DNA of 9,997 bases from Calditrichaeota bacterium AABM5.125.24 (GCA_002127415.1 MWJR01000094.1:1-9997), one strand, 5' to 3'. Positions 1-7,351 are shown, counted from the stretch's first letter. A program made the numbers and translations. The notes: generated by a model not told the origin, from the letters alone.

Positions 1-80
1 CTACTACGTTAAGTAAATGCTGAATTAGTTGATTTCCACAGCTTATAACGATGCTTGAAAAAATTTCGTATAGGGATATT

Positions 81-110
81 GTAGTCGGGGCTGAGGACAA
101 CCCCGACTAC
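81..110. repeat. Perfect 10-bp inverted repeat (hairpin)
   Basis: Arms GTAGTCGGGG (81-90) and CCCCGACTAC (101-110) are exact reverse complements around a 10-nt loop. No run of T follows, so it is not a typical intrinsic terminator. It sits in AT-rich, gene-free DNA and resembles a dispersed palindromic repeat unit. No second copy was seen in this window. Confidence 0.75.
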
Positions 111-196
111 AGATCATCGAATATGTTTATTTTGGCAACTAAGCACTAGCCAGTTGTATAAGTATTGTCATTATAAGATATTATGTGGTTGACATG

Positions 197-264
197 ACAG
201 TAGGGTGGACATTCTTGTCTGCCGGTTACCGTAGACATCAGTAGGGCGGACATTCTTGTCCGCC
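197..264. repeat. Two tandem copies of a 20-nt hairpin repeat
   Basis: Copy 1 (204-223) is GGTGGACATTCTTGTCTGCC and copy 2 (245-264) is GGCGGACATTCTTGTCCGCC, 41 bp apart. Both are preceded by CAGTAG and share the TTCT loop. Copy 2 has a perfect 8-bp stem. Copy 1 keeps the stem with two G-U type wobbles when read as + strand RNA. Related 20-nt hairpins occur at 1421-1440, 8409-8428 and 9339-9358. The region contains no plausible gene; the short minus-strand frame across it is made of the repeats. Confidence 0.8.
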
Positions 265-278
265 ATTTACAGAAGAAA

Positions 279-342
279 CCCGGGTAGCGAGCTACCCGGG
301 CCACCCGATAAAAACACCCGGATAGCAAGCTATCCGGGCCAC
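279..342. repeat. Pair of covarying 22-nt hairpins upstream of the first gene
   Basis: Hairpin A pairs CCCGGGTAGC (279-288) with GCTACCCGGG (291-300); hairpin B pairs CCCGGATAGC (317-326) with GCTATCCGGG (329-338). Both have 10-bp perfect stems, 2-nt loops and the same following CCAC, and they lie 38 bp apart. The single base pair that differs (G-C against A-T) is changed on both arms, so pairing is preserved. Hairpin B ends 14 nt before the ATG at 353, where no clear Shine-Dalgarno sequence is visible, so it may affect expression of that gene. This is inference. Confidence 0.8.
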
Positions 343-352
343 ACAATTCATT

Positions 353-1363
353 ATGTCCAAACTACTTGAAGTCAGAGACCTAAGGACTTACTTCAACTCA
401 GATGACGGTGTAGCTCGTGCCGTGGACGGGGTGTCGTTCGAGGTGGAGGCCGGTCAGACGCTGGGGATAGTGGGGGAATCCGGTTGCGGCAAGACGGTGA
501 GCTGCCTGTCGGTTATGAGGTTGATCCAGATACCACCCGGCGAGATTGCCGGCGGCGAGGTGCTGTTCAAGGGGAGCGACCTGTTGCAGATTTCCGAGGC
601 GGAGATGCGCCGCATCCGCGGCAACGAGATCGCGATGATCTTCCAGGAGCCGATGACCTCGCTGAACCCGGTTTTCACCTGTGGCGATCAGGTGACAGAG
701 ACCATAACCCTTCATCAGAAGGTTACACATTCTGAGGCGCGTGCCGGAGCGCTCGAGATGTTCAAACTGGTCGGCATCCCCGATCCGGAGCGCCGACTCG
801 ATGAATACCCGCACCAATTGTCAGGTGGGCTAAGGCAGCGGGTGATGATCGCGATGGCCCTGGCCTGCAACCCCAGCCTGTTGATCTGCGATGAACCCAC
901 CACCGCCCTCGACGTGACCATCCAGGCACAGATCCTGGCGCTTCTCAGACAGTTGCAGCAGGAGATCGGTATGGCAATCATTATGATAACGCACGACTTA
1001 GGCGTTATCGCCGAGACGGCCGACCGCGTGGTGGTTATGTATGCAGGGAAGGTGGTGGAAGCTGCGGACGTGCATTCGGTCTATCATAATCCTCAACATC
1101 CTTACACCATCGGATTGCAGCAAGCGATACCCAGGATGGGGATTGACCGGCCGCGGCTCTATCAGATCGAGGGGGTGGTGCCGAACCCGCTCGAGCTGCC
1201 GCCCGGATGCAAGTTCCACCCACGCTGTCCTTTATCAGACAGCCGTTGTGCGTCGGAAGAGCCGGCGCTGAGCGTCAGAGCCGGCGGGTCTGTCGTGGCA
1301 TGCTGGAAAGTTGGATCGTTCGACCCGAAAGTGCTATTCACCACAGTTGATCAGGTGGGGTAG
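353..1363 (+). CDS. Oligopeptide/dipeptide ABC transporter ATP-binding protein (OppD/DppD family)
   Basis: This is a cytoplasmic ATPase that energises uptake of peptides, or in some relatives nickel or sugars, through an OppBC/DppBC-type permease. The 336 residues match the usual family length. Visible motifs are Walker A GESGCGKT (41-48), Q-loop Q98 in FQEP, ABC signature LSGGLRQR (156-163), Walker B LLICDEP (176-182) and switch His214 in THD. The C-terminal oligopeptide-type extension (about 270-320) carries PPGCKFHPRCP with Cys286, Cys292 and Cys299, plus Cys317. This cysteine set resembles the one reported to bind an Fe-S cluster in some OppD/DppD proteins; binding here is inference. The ATG at 353 gives a complete N-terminus. 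No permease, binding protein or second ATPase (OppF/DppF) adjoins it: gene-free DNA lies upstream and menG downstream. Family assignment is firm; substrate is unknown. Confidence 0.95.
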   Translation: MSKLLEVRDLRTYFNSDDGVARAVDGVSFEVEAGQTLGIVGESGCGKTVSCLSVMRLIQIPPGEIAGGEVLFKGSDLLQISEAEMRRIRGNEIAMIFQEPMTSLNPVFTCGDQVTETITLHQKVTHSEARAGALEMFKLVGIPDPERRLDEYPHQLSGGLRQRVMIAMALACNPSLLICDEPTTALDVTIQAQILALLRQLQQEIGMAIIMITHDLGVIAETADRVVVMYAGKVVEAADVHSVYHNPQHPYTIGLQQAIPRMGIDRPRLYQIEGVVPNPLELPPGCKFHPRCPLSDSRCASEEPALSVRAGGSVVACWKVGSFDPKVLFTTVDQVG

Positions 1364-1369
1364 AGGTAT

Positions 1370-1474
1370 CATAGCTCTTTTTGAATCTGCGCATAGCGGA
1401 AATGATATATCTCACGGTGGCGCGGAGATTCCTGTCCGCGATACGCCACAGGCGGATTCAGAGTAACAGCTCTA
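1370..1474. repeat. Nested palindromic spacer between the ABC ATPase and menG
   Basis: An outer stem pairs TGAATCTGC (1382-1390) with GCGGATTCA (1452-1460), nine positions with one wobble. Inside lies a 20-nt hairpin core (1421-1440) with CGCGGA/TCCGCG arms, plus GTGGCG (1417-1422) able to pair with CGCCAC (1444-1449). The core matches the 245-264 repeat at 16 of 20 positions, with its outermost pair flipped from G-C to C-G. An open frame from TTG 1381 runs through this DNA into menG, but the repeat content argues that it is not coding. Confidence 0.6.
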
Positions 1475-2142
1475 TGGTGACAGTTCGAGATCAACCCTTC
1501 GAGAGGATCGCCGGTCGGTACAGGTCTCTGAACCGGATACTGAGCTTCGGGTTGGACCGTAACTGGCGTAGGCGGGCGGTGGCTGAGTTGGCGCTGACGG
1601 GCAAGCAGAAGCTGCTTGATGTAGGAACCGGCCCCGGGGATGTTCTGGCGGCGGTTAGAACGCCGGGGGTGGTCAAGATCGGCCTCGACCCGGAGCCGCA
1701 AATGATGGCCGAGTCGGATGGGAGATGCTTCTGCGGGGTGCTCGGCGCTGCTGAGACTCTCCCTTTCCTGGATGGTTCTGTGGACAGGATTGCTTCGGCC
1801 TTTGCGGTGCGCAACTTCAGCGACAGGCATCGGGCTTTCGGTGAATTTAATCGCGTTCTGGTCCCTGGCGGCAGAGGCGCGGTGCTTGAATTTTCGCCGC
1901 CACAGGATGGTCTTCCAGGGTCTGTCGCAGCATTGTATGTGCGGGTGCTGATTCCGTTTATCGGTGGGTGGATCAGCGGTGACCCGGATGCTTACAGCTA
2001 TCTGGCACGAACCATAATGGCCTTCCCCTCACCGGGAGAGATCGTTGCTGAACTGAAGTCGGCTGGCTTTGAAAACGTCATTGCGCAGCGGCTTATCGGC
2101 GGCGTTACCGTTCTTTACACCTTTGACCGGCCCGATGCCTGA
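1474..2142 (+). CDS. menG: Demethylmenaquinone methyltransferase (MenG/UbiE family)
   Basis: This is a SAM-dependent C-methyltransferase for the last step of menaquinone (or ubiquinone) synthesis, demethylmenaquinol to menaquinol, acting at the inner face of the membrane. From ATG 1474 it is 222 residues, slightly short for a family of about 230-250. UbiE-type landmarks appear in order: FERIAGRYRSLNRILSFGLDRNWRR (9-33), SAM-binding LDVGTGPGD (48-56), acidic LDPEP (71-75), AETLPF (93-98), FAVRNFSD (110-117), RVLVPGG (127-133), LEFSPP (138-143) and the late YSYLARTIMAFPSP (174-187). The frame stays open back to TTG 1381, but those 31 codons lie in palindromic repeat DNA and the family N-terminus begins at about residue 8 from 1474, so 1474 is preferred. 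The stop overlaps the priA start, suggesting co-transcription. Menaquinone rather than ubiquinone is inferred from the FCB context. Confidence 0.88.
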   Translation: MVTVRDQPFERIAGRYRSLNRILSFGLDRNWRRRAVAELALTGKQKLLDVGTGPGDVLAAVRTPGVVKIGLDPEPQMMAESDGRCFCGVLGAAETLPFLDGSVDRIASAFAVRNFSDRHRAFGEFNRVLVPGGRGAVLEFSPPQDGLPGSVAALYVRVLIPFIGGWISGDPDAYSYLARTIMAFPSPGEIVAELKSAGFENVIAQRLIGGVTVLYTFDRPDA

Positions 2143-4588
2143 ACACGCCACACCCGGGGTTATGCTGGCCGAGGTGCAGTTCTCCGACCCACCGACCGGC
2201 AGCTACACCTACCGCGTTCCGGATAAGCTGGAGTTGACGGAGGTCGGAATACGGGTCGAGGTTCCCTTTGGTCACAGGAGCAGGGTTGGATTCCTGACCG
2301 GACTGCACATTGGGGCGAATGACCATCGTTACCGGGATGTTATCTCGCCGGTTGACCGGTTGTCGCTGATTCCGCCCGATGTGCTCGAGCTTACCCGCTG
2401 GATGGCTGAATACTACCTGTGCGACTGGGGCGAGGCGCTGGCAACGGCGGTTCCGAAGGGGTTGAAGCCTCACGGGCAGGTGCGGTATCGGCTTTCAGAA
2501 GCGGCACAGGCTGAACCGCTGATCTCGGAGGAGGTCGGACCGGCGGCTGATCTGTGGCGGGCTCTGGCACGGGAGCCGCTGACGGCGAAGCAGATCCGGC
2601 GCCGCTTTCCCAATGGCAGCCTTCTGTTGGAGAAGTTCCGCAGACGAGGCTGGCTGGAGGCGGTAGAGGTAGAGCCGCGCCGGTCGGTCGAAAGCTGGAC
2701 CTATGCCTGGCGCTGGACCGACAGCCTCGGATTTTCAGAGGCTCTGGCACAACTGCCGAAAAATGCGCGGCGGATGAGAAGAGCTGTTGAACTGCTTGCC
2801 GAGCGGAACGGGGTTATAACTCAGCCCGAACTGACCGTCGCTGAAGTGGGGCTCGGTCCAGCCATGCGCTCCCTGATGAAGCGGGGCTGGGTGACCCATG
2901 AGAGGGTGCTGCGCGACCACCGGAGCGAGCTGCAGCAGGGGCTCGAAGAGACGGCATCCGGGGAACCGGAACTCTCGCAGAGTCAGGTGACGCTGGTTGA
3001 GGAAGTTCGGCGGGCGATGAAGGCGGGGGGGTTCAAGCCGTTCCTGCTGCATGGCGTGACCGGCAGCGGCAAGACGCTGGTCTATCTGGAGGTCATTGCC
3101 GAAGCCCTGTCCGCCGGACGAGGTGCCATTGTGATGGTGCCGGAGATCTCGCTGACGCCGCAGCTCGTCGGACGAGTCCGTCGTCGCTTCGGTGAGACCG
3201 CTGTGGTAACCCACAGCAGGCTGTCCGATGCCGAACGGCGTAATGTCTGGAGTCTGGTCAGGTCAGGGCGGGCGCGAGTGGTGGTCGGTCCGCGGTCTGT
3301 GGTGTTTTCCCCGGTCAGGCGACTGGGGCTGATCATTGTGGATGAGGAGCAGGATGACAGCTACAAGCAGGCCGATCCCGCTCCTCGCTACCACGGCCGG
3401 GACGCGGCACTATATCGCGCCTCAAGGTGCGGGGCGACGGTTCTGCTCGGATCTGCGACGCCCGATGTGGGCAGCTACTTTAACGCCGAGGCTGACAGAT
3501 ACCAGTTGCTCGAGCTTCCCGAGAGGCACGGCGGGGTCAAGTTGCCAGATGTATGGGTGGTGAAGTGGGGGGTCGGCCGTGAAGGCTCGCTCTTTAATCC
3601 CAAGCTGCACAGTCGCATAGCCGACCGGCTTGAGCGGGGCCAGCAGGTCATTCTTCTGGTCAACCGGCGCGGCTTTTCGACCTTTATCCGGTGTCCCGAT
3701 TGCGGCGACGTGGCCCGCTGTCCCAACTGCGATATCACCCTGCGCTACCATCGCGTCGGGTTGAAGATGGAGTGTCACTATTGTGGGTTCAGTCAGGATG
3801 CTTTCGACCTTTGTCCCAAGTGCCGCGGTCACAGGCTGCGCTATGGCGGCATCGGCACTCAGCGCGTTCAGCGGGAGCTTGAACTGCACTTTCCATCCGC
3901 CCGTATCGAGCGGATGGACCTCGACACCACCAGGCGTCAGGGGGCTTACCAGGAGATCCTGACCAGGTTTGCGCGACGCGAGTTTGACATCCTGCTCGGC
4001 ACTCAGATGGTCGCCAAGGGTCACGACTTTCCCGGCGTAACACTGGTCGGAATTCTGGCAGCCGATTATGAATGGCTCAGACCCGACTTCAGAACCGTTG
4101 AACGCGCCTTTAGGCTTCTGCTCCAGGCCTCAGGACGCACCGGCCGAACCGGGGGAGGGGAGGTGGTCATTCAGGCCTGGGAGCCGACCCATCCTCTGCT
4201 GAGGTGGGTGCAGAAGCACGATTATCACGAGCTGTATAGGGCTGAGACCGCGTCGCGACAGAGATTGAATTATCCCCCTTTCGGGCGGTTGGTGACGGTT
4301 CTGGTTCGGGGTGCTGAGCGGGAGGACGTGGAAGCCGCCTCGACGGCTCTGAAGGAGCGGATAGAGGGGCAGCTTGCCCGGGGAGTGGTGCTCGGCCCAG
4401 CCCCGCCGCCGATTGAACGACTTGAGGGACAGATCAGGAGGAGATTGCTGATAAAGCTGCCGGCCAGGTTGGACAGGGCTGCCAGGAACGATAAGGTGAT
4501 GTTGCGAAGGGCGGTTCGTGAACTTGAGCGGCGCTTCGCTCGTGCCAATATCAGGTTTGTGCTGGACGTGGATCCGGTCGAGATATAG
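2135..4588 (+). CDS. priA: Primosomal replication restart helicase PriA
   Basis: PriA is a 3'-5' superfamily 2 DNA helicase that recognises stalled or abandoned forks and reloads the replisome. From ATG 2135 it is 817 residues. The N-terminal 3'BD region begins at LAEVQFSDPPTGSYTYRVPD. Helicase motifs follow: Walker A GVTGSGKT (307-314), Walker B-type DEEQ (403-406), then GSATPD. The zinc-binding insert has all eight cysteines (520, 523, 529, 532, 547, 550, 560, 563) in CxxC pairs. Motif V region GTQMVAKGHD (622-631) and motif VI region QASGRTGR (664-671) are present, followed by a normal PriA C-terminal domain. The start overlaps menG by 8 bp (ATGCCTGA). A second in-frame ATG at 2162 aligns even better with the usual PriA N-terminus and is a real alternative; the frame open from 2069 is too far inside menG. 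Oddity: the family's usual DEEH box is DEEQ here. Confidence 0.96.
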   Translation: MPEHATPGVMLAEVQFSDPPTGSYTYRVPDKLELTEVGIRVEVPFGHRSRVGFLTGLHIGANDHRYRDVISPVDRLSLIPPDVLELTRWMAEYYLCDWGEALATAVPKGLKPHGQVRYRLSEAAQAEPLISEEVGPAADLWRALAREPLTAKQIRRRFPNGSLLLEKFRRRGWLEAVEVEPRRSVESWTYAWRWTDSLGFSEALAQLPKNARRMRRAVELLAERNGVITQPELTVAEVGLGPAMRSLMKRGWVTHERVLRDHRSELQQGLEETASGEPELSQSQVTLVEEVRRAMKAGGFKPFLLHGVTGSGKTLVYLEVIAEALSAGRGAIVMVPEISLTPQLVGRVRRRFGETAVVTHSRLSDAERRNVWSLVRSGRARVVVGPRSVVFSPVRRLGLIIVDEEQDDSYKQADPAPRYHGRDAALYRASRCGATVLLGSATPDVGSYFNAEADRYQLLELPERHGGVKLPDVWVVKWGVGREGSLFNPKLHSRIADRLERGQQVILLVNRRGFSTFIRCPDCGDVARCPNCDITLRYHRVGLKMECHYCGFSQDAFDLCPKCRGHRLRYGGIGTQRVQRELELHFPSARIERMDLDTTRRQGAYQEILTRFARREFDILLGTQMVAKGHDFPGVTLVGILAADYEWLRPDFRTVERAFRLLLQASGRTGRTGGGEVVIQAWEPTHPLLRWVQKHDYHELYRAETASRQRLNYPPFGRLVTVLVRGAEREDVEAASTALKERIEGQLARGVVLGPAPPPIERLEGQIRRRLLIKLPARLDRAARNDKVMLRRAVRELERRFARANIRFVLDVDPVEI

Positions 4589-4597
4589 GAGTAAGAC

Positions 4598-4645
4598 ATG
4601 AAATCGATTCGTTTACTGGTATTAGCATTTTGCCTCAGCTTTTGA
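4598..4645 (+). CDS. 15-codon signal-peptide-like mini-ORF (leader or gene remnant)
   Basis: ATG 4598 encodes MKSIRLLVLAFCLSF followed by TGA. Lys and Arg then a run of Leu, Val, Ala and Phe is the pattern of a secretory signal-peptide start. An AGGAG-type ribosome site (about 4587-4591) lies seven bases upstream, overlapping the priA stop. The stop overlaps another tiny frame starting at ATG 4645. The next gene also begins with a signal peptide, so this may be the remnant of a truncated secreted-protein gene or a translated leader. No homology can be claimed, and it could be chance. Confidence 0.3.
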   Translation: MKSIRLLVLAFCLSF

Positions 4646-4659
4646 TGTTTTGCCTTTTA

Positions 4660-4673
4660 GGGAGGTAGGAATG
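4660..4673 (+). promoter_or_regulatory. Strong ribosome binding site deciding the start at 4671
   Basis: GGGAGG at 4660-4665 lies five bases before ATG 4671. This supports 4671 over the TTG at 4650 that opens the same frame 21 bases earlier and would put the ribosome site inside the coding region. Confidence 0.75.
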
Positions 4674-6362
4674 GAAAGACTGAGGGATGTTAGTCTCGTT
4701 CTCCTGCTGCTCACGGGGCAGCTATTGGGCGAGTGGGGACGGACGGCTGATGAATACATCAGATTGCCCTTCTGGCGGGATACGCGGATCTGCTCGGATG
4801 GAAACGGCGGTTGCTGGGCAACCGGAATGGATGGGGCAATCAGACCGGGGATTTATACATTAGGGGTCTGTCATATCGACCGAAATGGAAACCCGACTTG
4901 GGGAGAAGAGGTAATAATGCCGCTCCCAGGCCGGGGATGCTGGAGGCCCAGACCGGTGCTGGATGATAACGGCGATGTTATCCTTGCCATGAATGTCGAA
5001 GTTGACCCCGACTCGGCGGATGACTTTGCGCATGTATATCTCCAACGCATAAGCCTTGACCGTGAACTTGTGTGGGACGAAGAAGGGATAGCGCTGGACA
5101 CCTTCAGCGGAGATCAAGGAATAATGGGAGTATATAATGGACCCACAGAAGACACATACTTGATCCACTGGGTCAGAGGCAGTTGGAATCAATACCCCCC
5201 ACGTCTTCAGTTAATCAATGGAGATGGTGAATTTCTCTGGGGTATTGGCGGTATTGGGCTGGACTGGCCTCACAGAAACTCCCACTTTGTGATATCAGGC
5301 GACCAATGCTTTATCGTCGCGCAAAATGTATCACCAACACCTTCGATAGCAATCGTTAAGATAGATTCTGACGGGGAAGTTGTGTGGGATTCAAGACTTA
5401 CTACACTCTGGGAAGATGTGGCACAGAGAAACTTGAATGGCGCCGAATCCGACCGGGAAGGTGGGGTTATACTGGTGTATGAATATGAACGGCGTGTAAC
5501 CATAGACGATATCGAAAGGCGATATCGCGGCGTCAATGCGGTAAGGATTTCCAGCGACGGCGATTCGCTATGGACGAGACAACTTTATGAACGCTATAAA
5601 ATTGAACGTGAAGATTATGGGACAATCAGACCAATAATAAACTATGCCGGTGCCGGGCGTTTCTTTGTTGCTTGGGCGGATTGGCACCGAGATTGGGTCC
5701 AAACATTTCAAGTGGTTGCACTCAATGTTGACGGTGAGTTCTTTTGGGATGAGCCGGTAAGCGTCAAATTAAGTCGATCCAGCTACTTTAGACTCAATGC
5801 CATTGATTCAGATTTCGCAGTATGTTATGTGTGGCGGGATGGTGATGATCGCGAGAATGGCCCAAGAATCCAGCAATGGGGCCAGCGGATTAGTTTGGAT
5901 GGGGAGCGTATGTGGGGCGATCATGGAAGAGCCATTCAGGCGAGGAACGTGAGCACTTCATTCCTAACATCCGATGGCAATGGCGGTGTTATTACCCTTG
6001 CGGATCCTGACGTTTCTCCAACATTACAGATGATCAACCGCAACGGCGAGATTGGAGTGGTTTTACCGGTTAGTGTCGGTGACGATATCGATAATCGGAA
6101 ATCTTCTATACAAAACCCGCAACTGAATATTTATCCGAATCCCGGCAATTCATATTTCAGAATTGAATTCGATACCGTCATTCCGAACGAGATGTTCCGT
6201 TATCATATCTACAATCTGATGGGTAAATCGATCAAGACCGGAACGATGATAGGTGTCCCTTATCTGGTTGAAGATTTATCCCGATTCTCCAGTGGAGAAT
6301 ACATTCTTCAGCTTCAATCGCAGCGAACGACCGCTTCAACACGGTTTTTATTAATTAAATAA
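4671..6362 (+). CDS. Secreted repeat (beta-propeller-like) protein with T9SS type A sorting domain
   Basis: This is a probable exported or surface-attached protein of unknown function, 563 residues. It opens with a signal peptide (hydrophobic VSLVLLLLTGQLL at about 7-19). The body holds seven spaced repeats with a core like R-I-x-x-D-G-E-x-x-W, at about residues 68, 126, 181, 230, 292, 350 and 406, plus a degenerate eighth at 454 lacking Trp. Spacing is 48-62 residues, as expected for blades of a beta-propeller. Some are preceded by SDGNGG-like strands (42-52, 260-271, 434-445). The last 76 residues start at YPNP (488-491) and end in LQLQSQRTTASTRFLLIK, the layout of a type IX secretion C-terminal sorting domain (family TIGR04183). 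Composition differs from its neighbours: 18 G/C in bases 5581-5640 against 36 in 4081-4140 of priA. It may be a more recently acquired or faster-evolving gene. The propeller fold is inferred from repeat spacing. Confidence 0.85.
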   Translation: MERLRDVSLVLLLLTGQLLGEWGRTADEYIRLPFWRDTRICSDGNGGCWATGMDGAIRPGIYTLGVCHIDRNGNPTWGEEVIMPLPGRGCWRPRPVLDDNGDVILAMNVEVDPDSADDFAHVYLQRISLDRELVWDEEGIALDTFSGDQGIMGVYNGPTEDTYLIHWVRGSWNQYPPRLQLINGDGEFLWGIGGIGLDWPHRNSHFVISGDQCFIVAQNVSPTPSIAIVKIDSDGEVVWDSRLTTLWEDVAQRNLNGAESDREGGVILVYEYERRVTIDDIERRYRGVNAVRISSDGDSLWTRQLYERYKIEREDYGTIRPIINYAGAGRFFVAWADWHRDWVQTFQVVALNVDGEFFWDEPVSVKLSRSSYFRLNAIDSDFAVCYVWRDGDDRENGPRIQQWGQRISLDGERMWGDHGRAIQARNVSTSFLTSDGNGGVITLADPDVSPTLQMINRNGEIGVVLPVSVGDDIDNRKSSIQNPQLNIYPNPGNSYFRIEFDTVIPNEMFRYHIYNLMGKSIKTGTMIGVPYLVEDLSRFSSGEYILQLQSQRTTASTRFLLIK

Positions 6363-6397
6363 AGGAGATGATGAACGATTGACAATGAATGATGAAT
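6363..6397 (+). promoter_or_regulatory. Duplicated start region with mini-ORF before the metallopeptidase gene
   Basis: An AGGAG site (6363-6367) directly abuts ATGATGAACGAT and a TGA (6368-6382), a four-codon MMND frame. The same ATGATGAA string recurs 21 bp later, in frame, at 6389, where the peptidase frame begins as MMNN. The gap between the ribosome site and 6389 (21 bases) is far too long for normal initiation, so translation may depend on coupling or reinitiation. Confidence 0.45.
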
Positions 6398-7351
6398 AAT
6401 TTTGTGTTGCATCCGTCCTCGAAATCGTGGCCCGCTGTCGGTCTGGTTGTGTTATGCGCGGCGGTGGTGTTGGGGTGGAGCAGGGATGTCAGGGGTGAAG
6501 TTTACCACCGGCCTCCGTTCCATTACTACTATCAGGGCAAGGATGTCGAGCTGCTTGAGCGTCTCGACCGCGACCTGAGAAGGAAGCTGTCCGAGATAGA
6601 GAGCGCGCTCGGCACAGACCTGACCTCACCGGTCAGGGTGGACCTTACCTTGACCAGGGAGGAGTTCAATCGTCTGACAAGGGGGCGGGTGCCTCACTGG
6701 GCCGGCGGGGTGGCCTATCCGGAGCGTTGGAGGGTCGTGATCAAGGCGCCGCTGTTTTTCGGTCAGGGTGTGCCGTTGAAGGTGTTGGCCGCGCACGAGG
6801 TCGCTCACCTGCTGATACATAAGGCTGCCGGATACAATCACCTGCCGCGCTGGATGGACGAGGGACTGGCTCAGGTGCTGGCTGGCGAGTCGCGGCACGG
6901 ATCGCTGCGCCGGATCAGCCGTGCGGCGGCCGGTGACCGGCTGATGGGGCTGCCCAGGGTGGATATGGTGCTGGGCTTCTCGGCGCCGGAAGCAGATCTG
7001 GCCTATGCGGAAGCCAGGTCCGCCGTTGCCAGGCTGGTTAATCAGTTCGGCTGGGAAGGGGTCAGAAGGATTCTAACCGGCGTGCGGCAGGATCTTGAAT
7101 TCTCCGATGCATTTCATAAGGCCACCGGCGTGGAATACGAGGCCTGGCAGGTTGAATGGATTGAGTATGCCAGTGCACATTACCGCTGGGTGGCGCTGCT
7201 CGAGATCGACAACCTGATATGGATCTTCATCGTTCTGCTGGCGGCGACAGCCGTGACGGCCGCTTACATCCGTCGCCGCAGACAGTTCAGGCGGTGGCGT
7301 GAAGAAGAAGAGAGTGACCTGAATGAGCACAGCGAGCCTATTAATCCGTAG
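6389..7351 (+). CDS. Membrane-anchored HExxH metallopeptidase (gluzincin, peptidase MA-like)
   Basis: This is a predicted zinc metallopeptidase of 320 residues acting outside the cytoplasm. An N-terminal hydrophobic segment (about 16-30) looks like a signal peptide or anchor. The zinc site is HEVAH (136-140), with Glu158 in RWMDEGLAQ as the likely third ligand; HExxH followed 18 residues later by W-x-x-E-G-x-A is the gluzincin/peptidase MA-like pattern (PF13485 type). A single membrane helix (about 275-294) followed by an Arg-rich stretch RRRRQFRR places the C-terminal tail in the cytoplasm, so the peptidase domain faces the periplasm. It begins 26 bp after the T9SS cargo gene and overlaps the next gene by 29 bp, implying an operon. 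The start is uncertain: ATG 6389 or 6392, with poor ribosome-site spacing. Substrate is unknown. Confidence 0.85.
   Translation: MMNNFVLHPSSKSWPAVGLVVLCAAVVLGWSRDVRGEVYHRPPFHYYYQGKDVELLERLDRDLRRKLSEIESALGTDLTSPVRVDLTLTREEFNRLTRGRVPHWAGGVAYPERWRVVIKAPLFFGQGVPLKVLAAHEVAHLLIHKAAGYNHLPRWMDEGLAQVLAGESRHGSLRRISRAAAGDRLMGLPRVDMVLGFSAPEADLAYAEARSAVARLVNQFGWEGVRRILTGVRQDLEFSDAFHKATGVEYEAWQVEWIEYASAHYRWVALLEIDNLIWIFIVLLAATAVTAAYIRRRRQFRRWREEEESDLNEHSEPINP

Noticed and set aside
55..82. Promoter-like TTGAAA, 16-nt spacer, TATTGT
   Set aside because: Match at -10 is only moderate in AT-rich DNA, the organism's sigma factor preferences are unknown, and it would leave a leader of about 270 nt. Likewise TTGACA at 189-194 lacks a -10 box at the right distance.
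190..345. CRISPR-like array from regularly spaced repeats
   Set aside because: There are two different hairpin types with two copies each, short 12-21 bp spacers and no cas genes; this is not a CRISPR array.
146..346. 66-codon minus-strand frame in the leading intergenic region
   Set aside because: It is built from the hairpin repeats (repeated GCPP/YPGF-like strings) and has no ribosome site or family resemblance.
3422..4024. 200-codon minus-strand frame inside priA
   Set aside because: PriA motifs, including the zinc cluster and motif V region, are encoded on the + strand across this whole stretch; the antisense product shows no recognisable motif.
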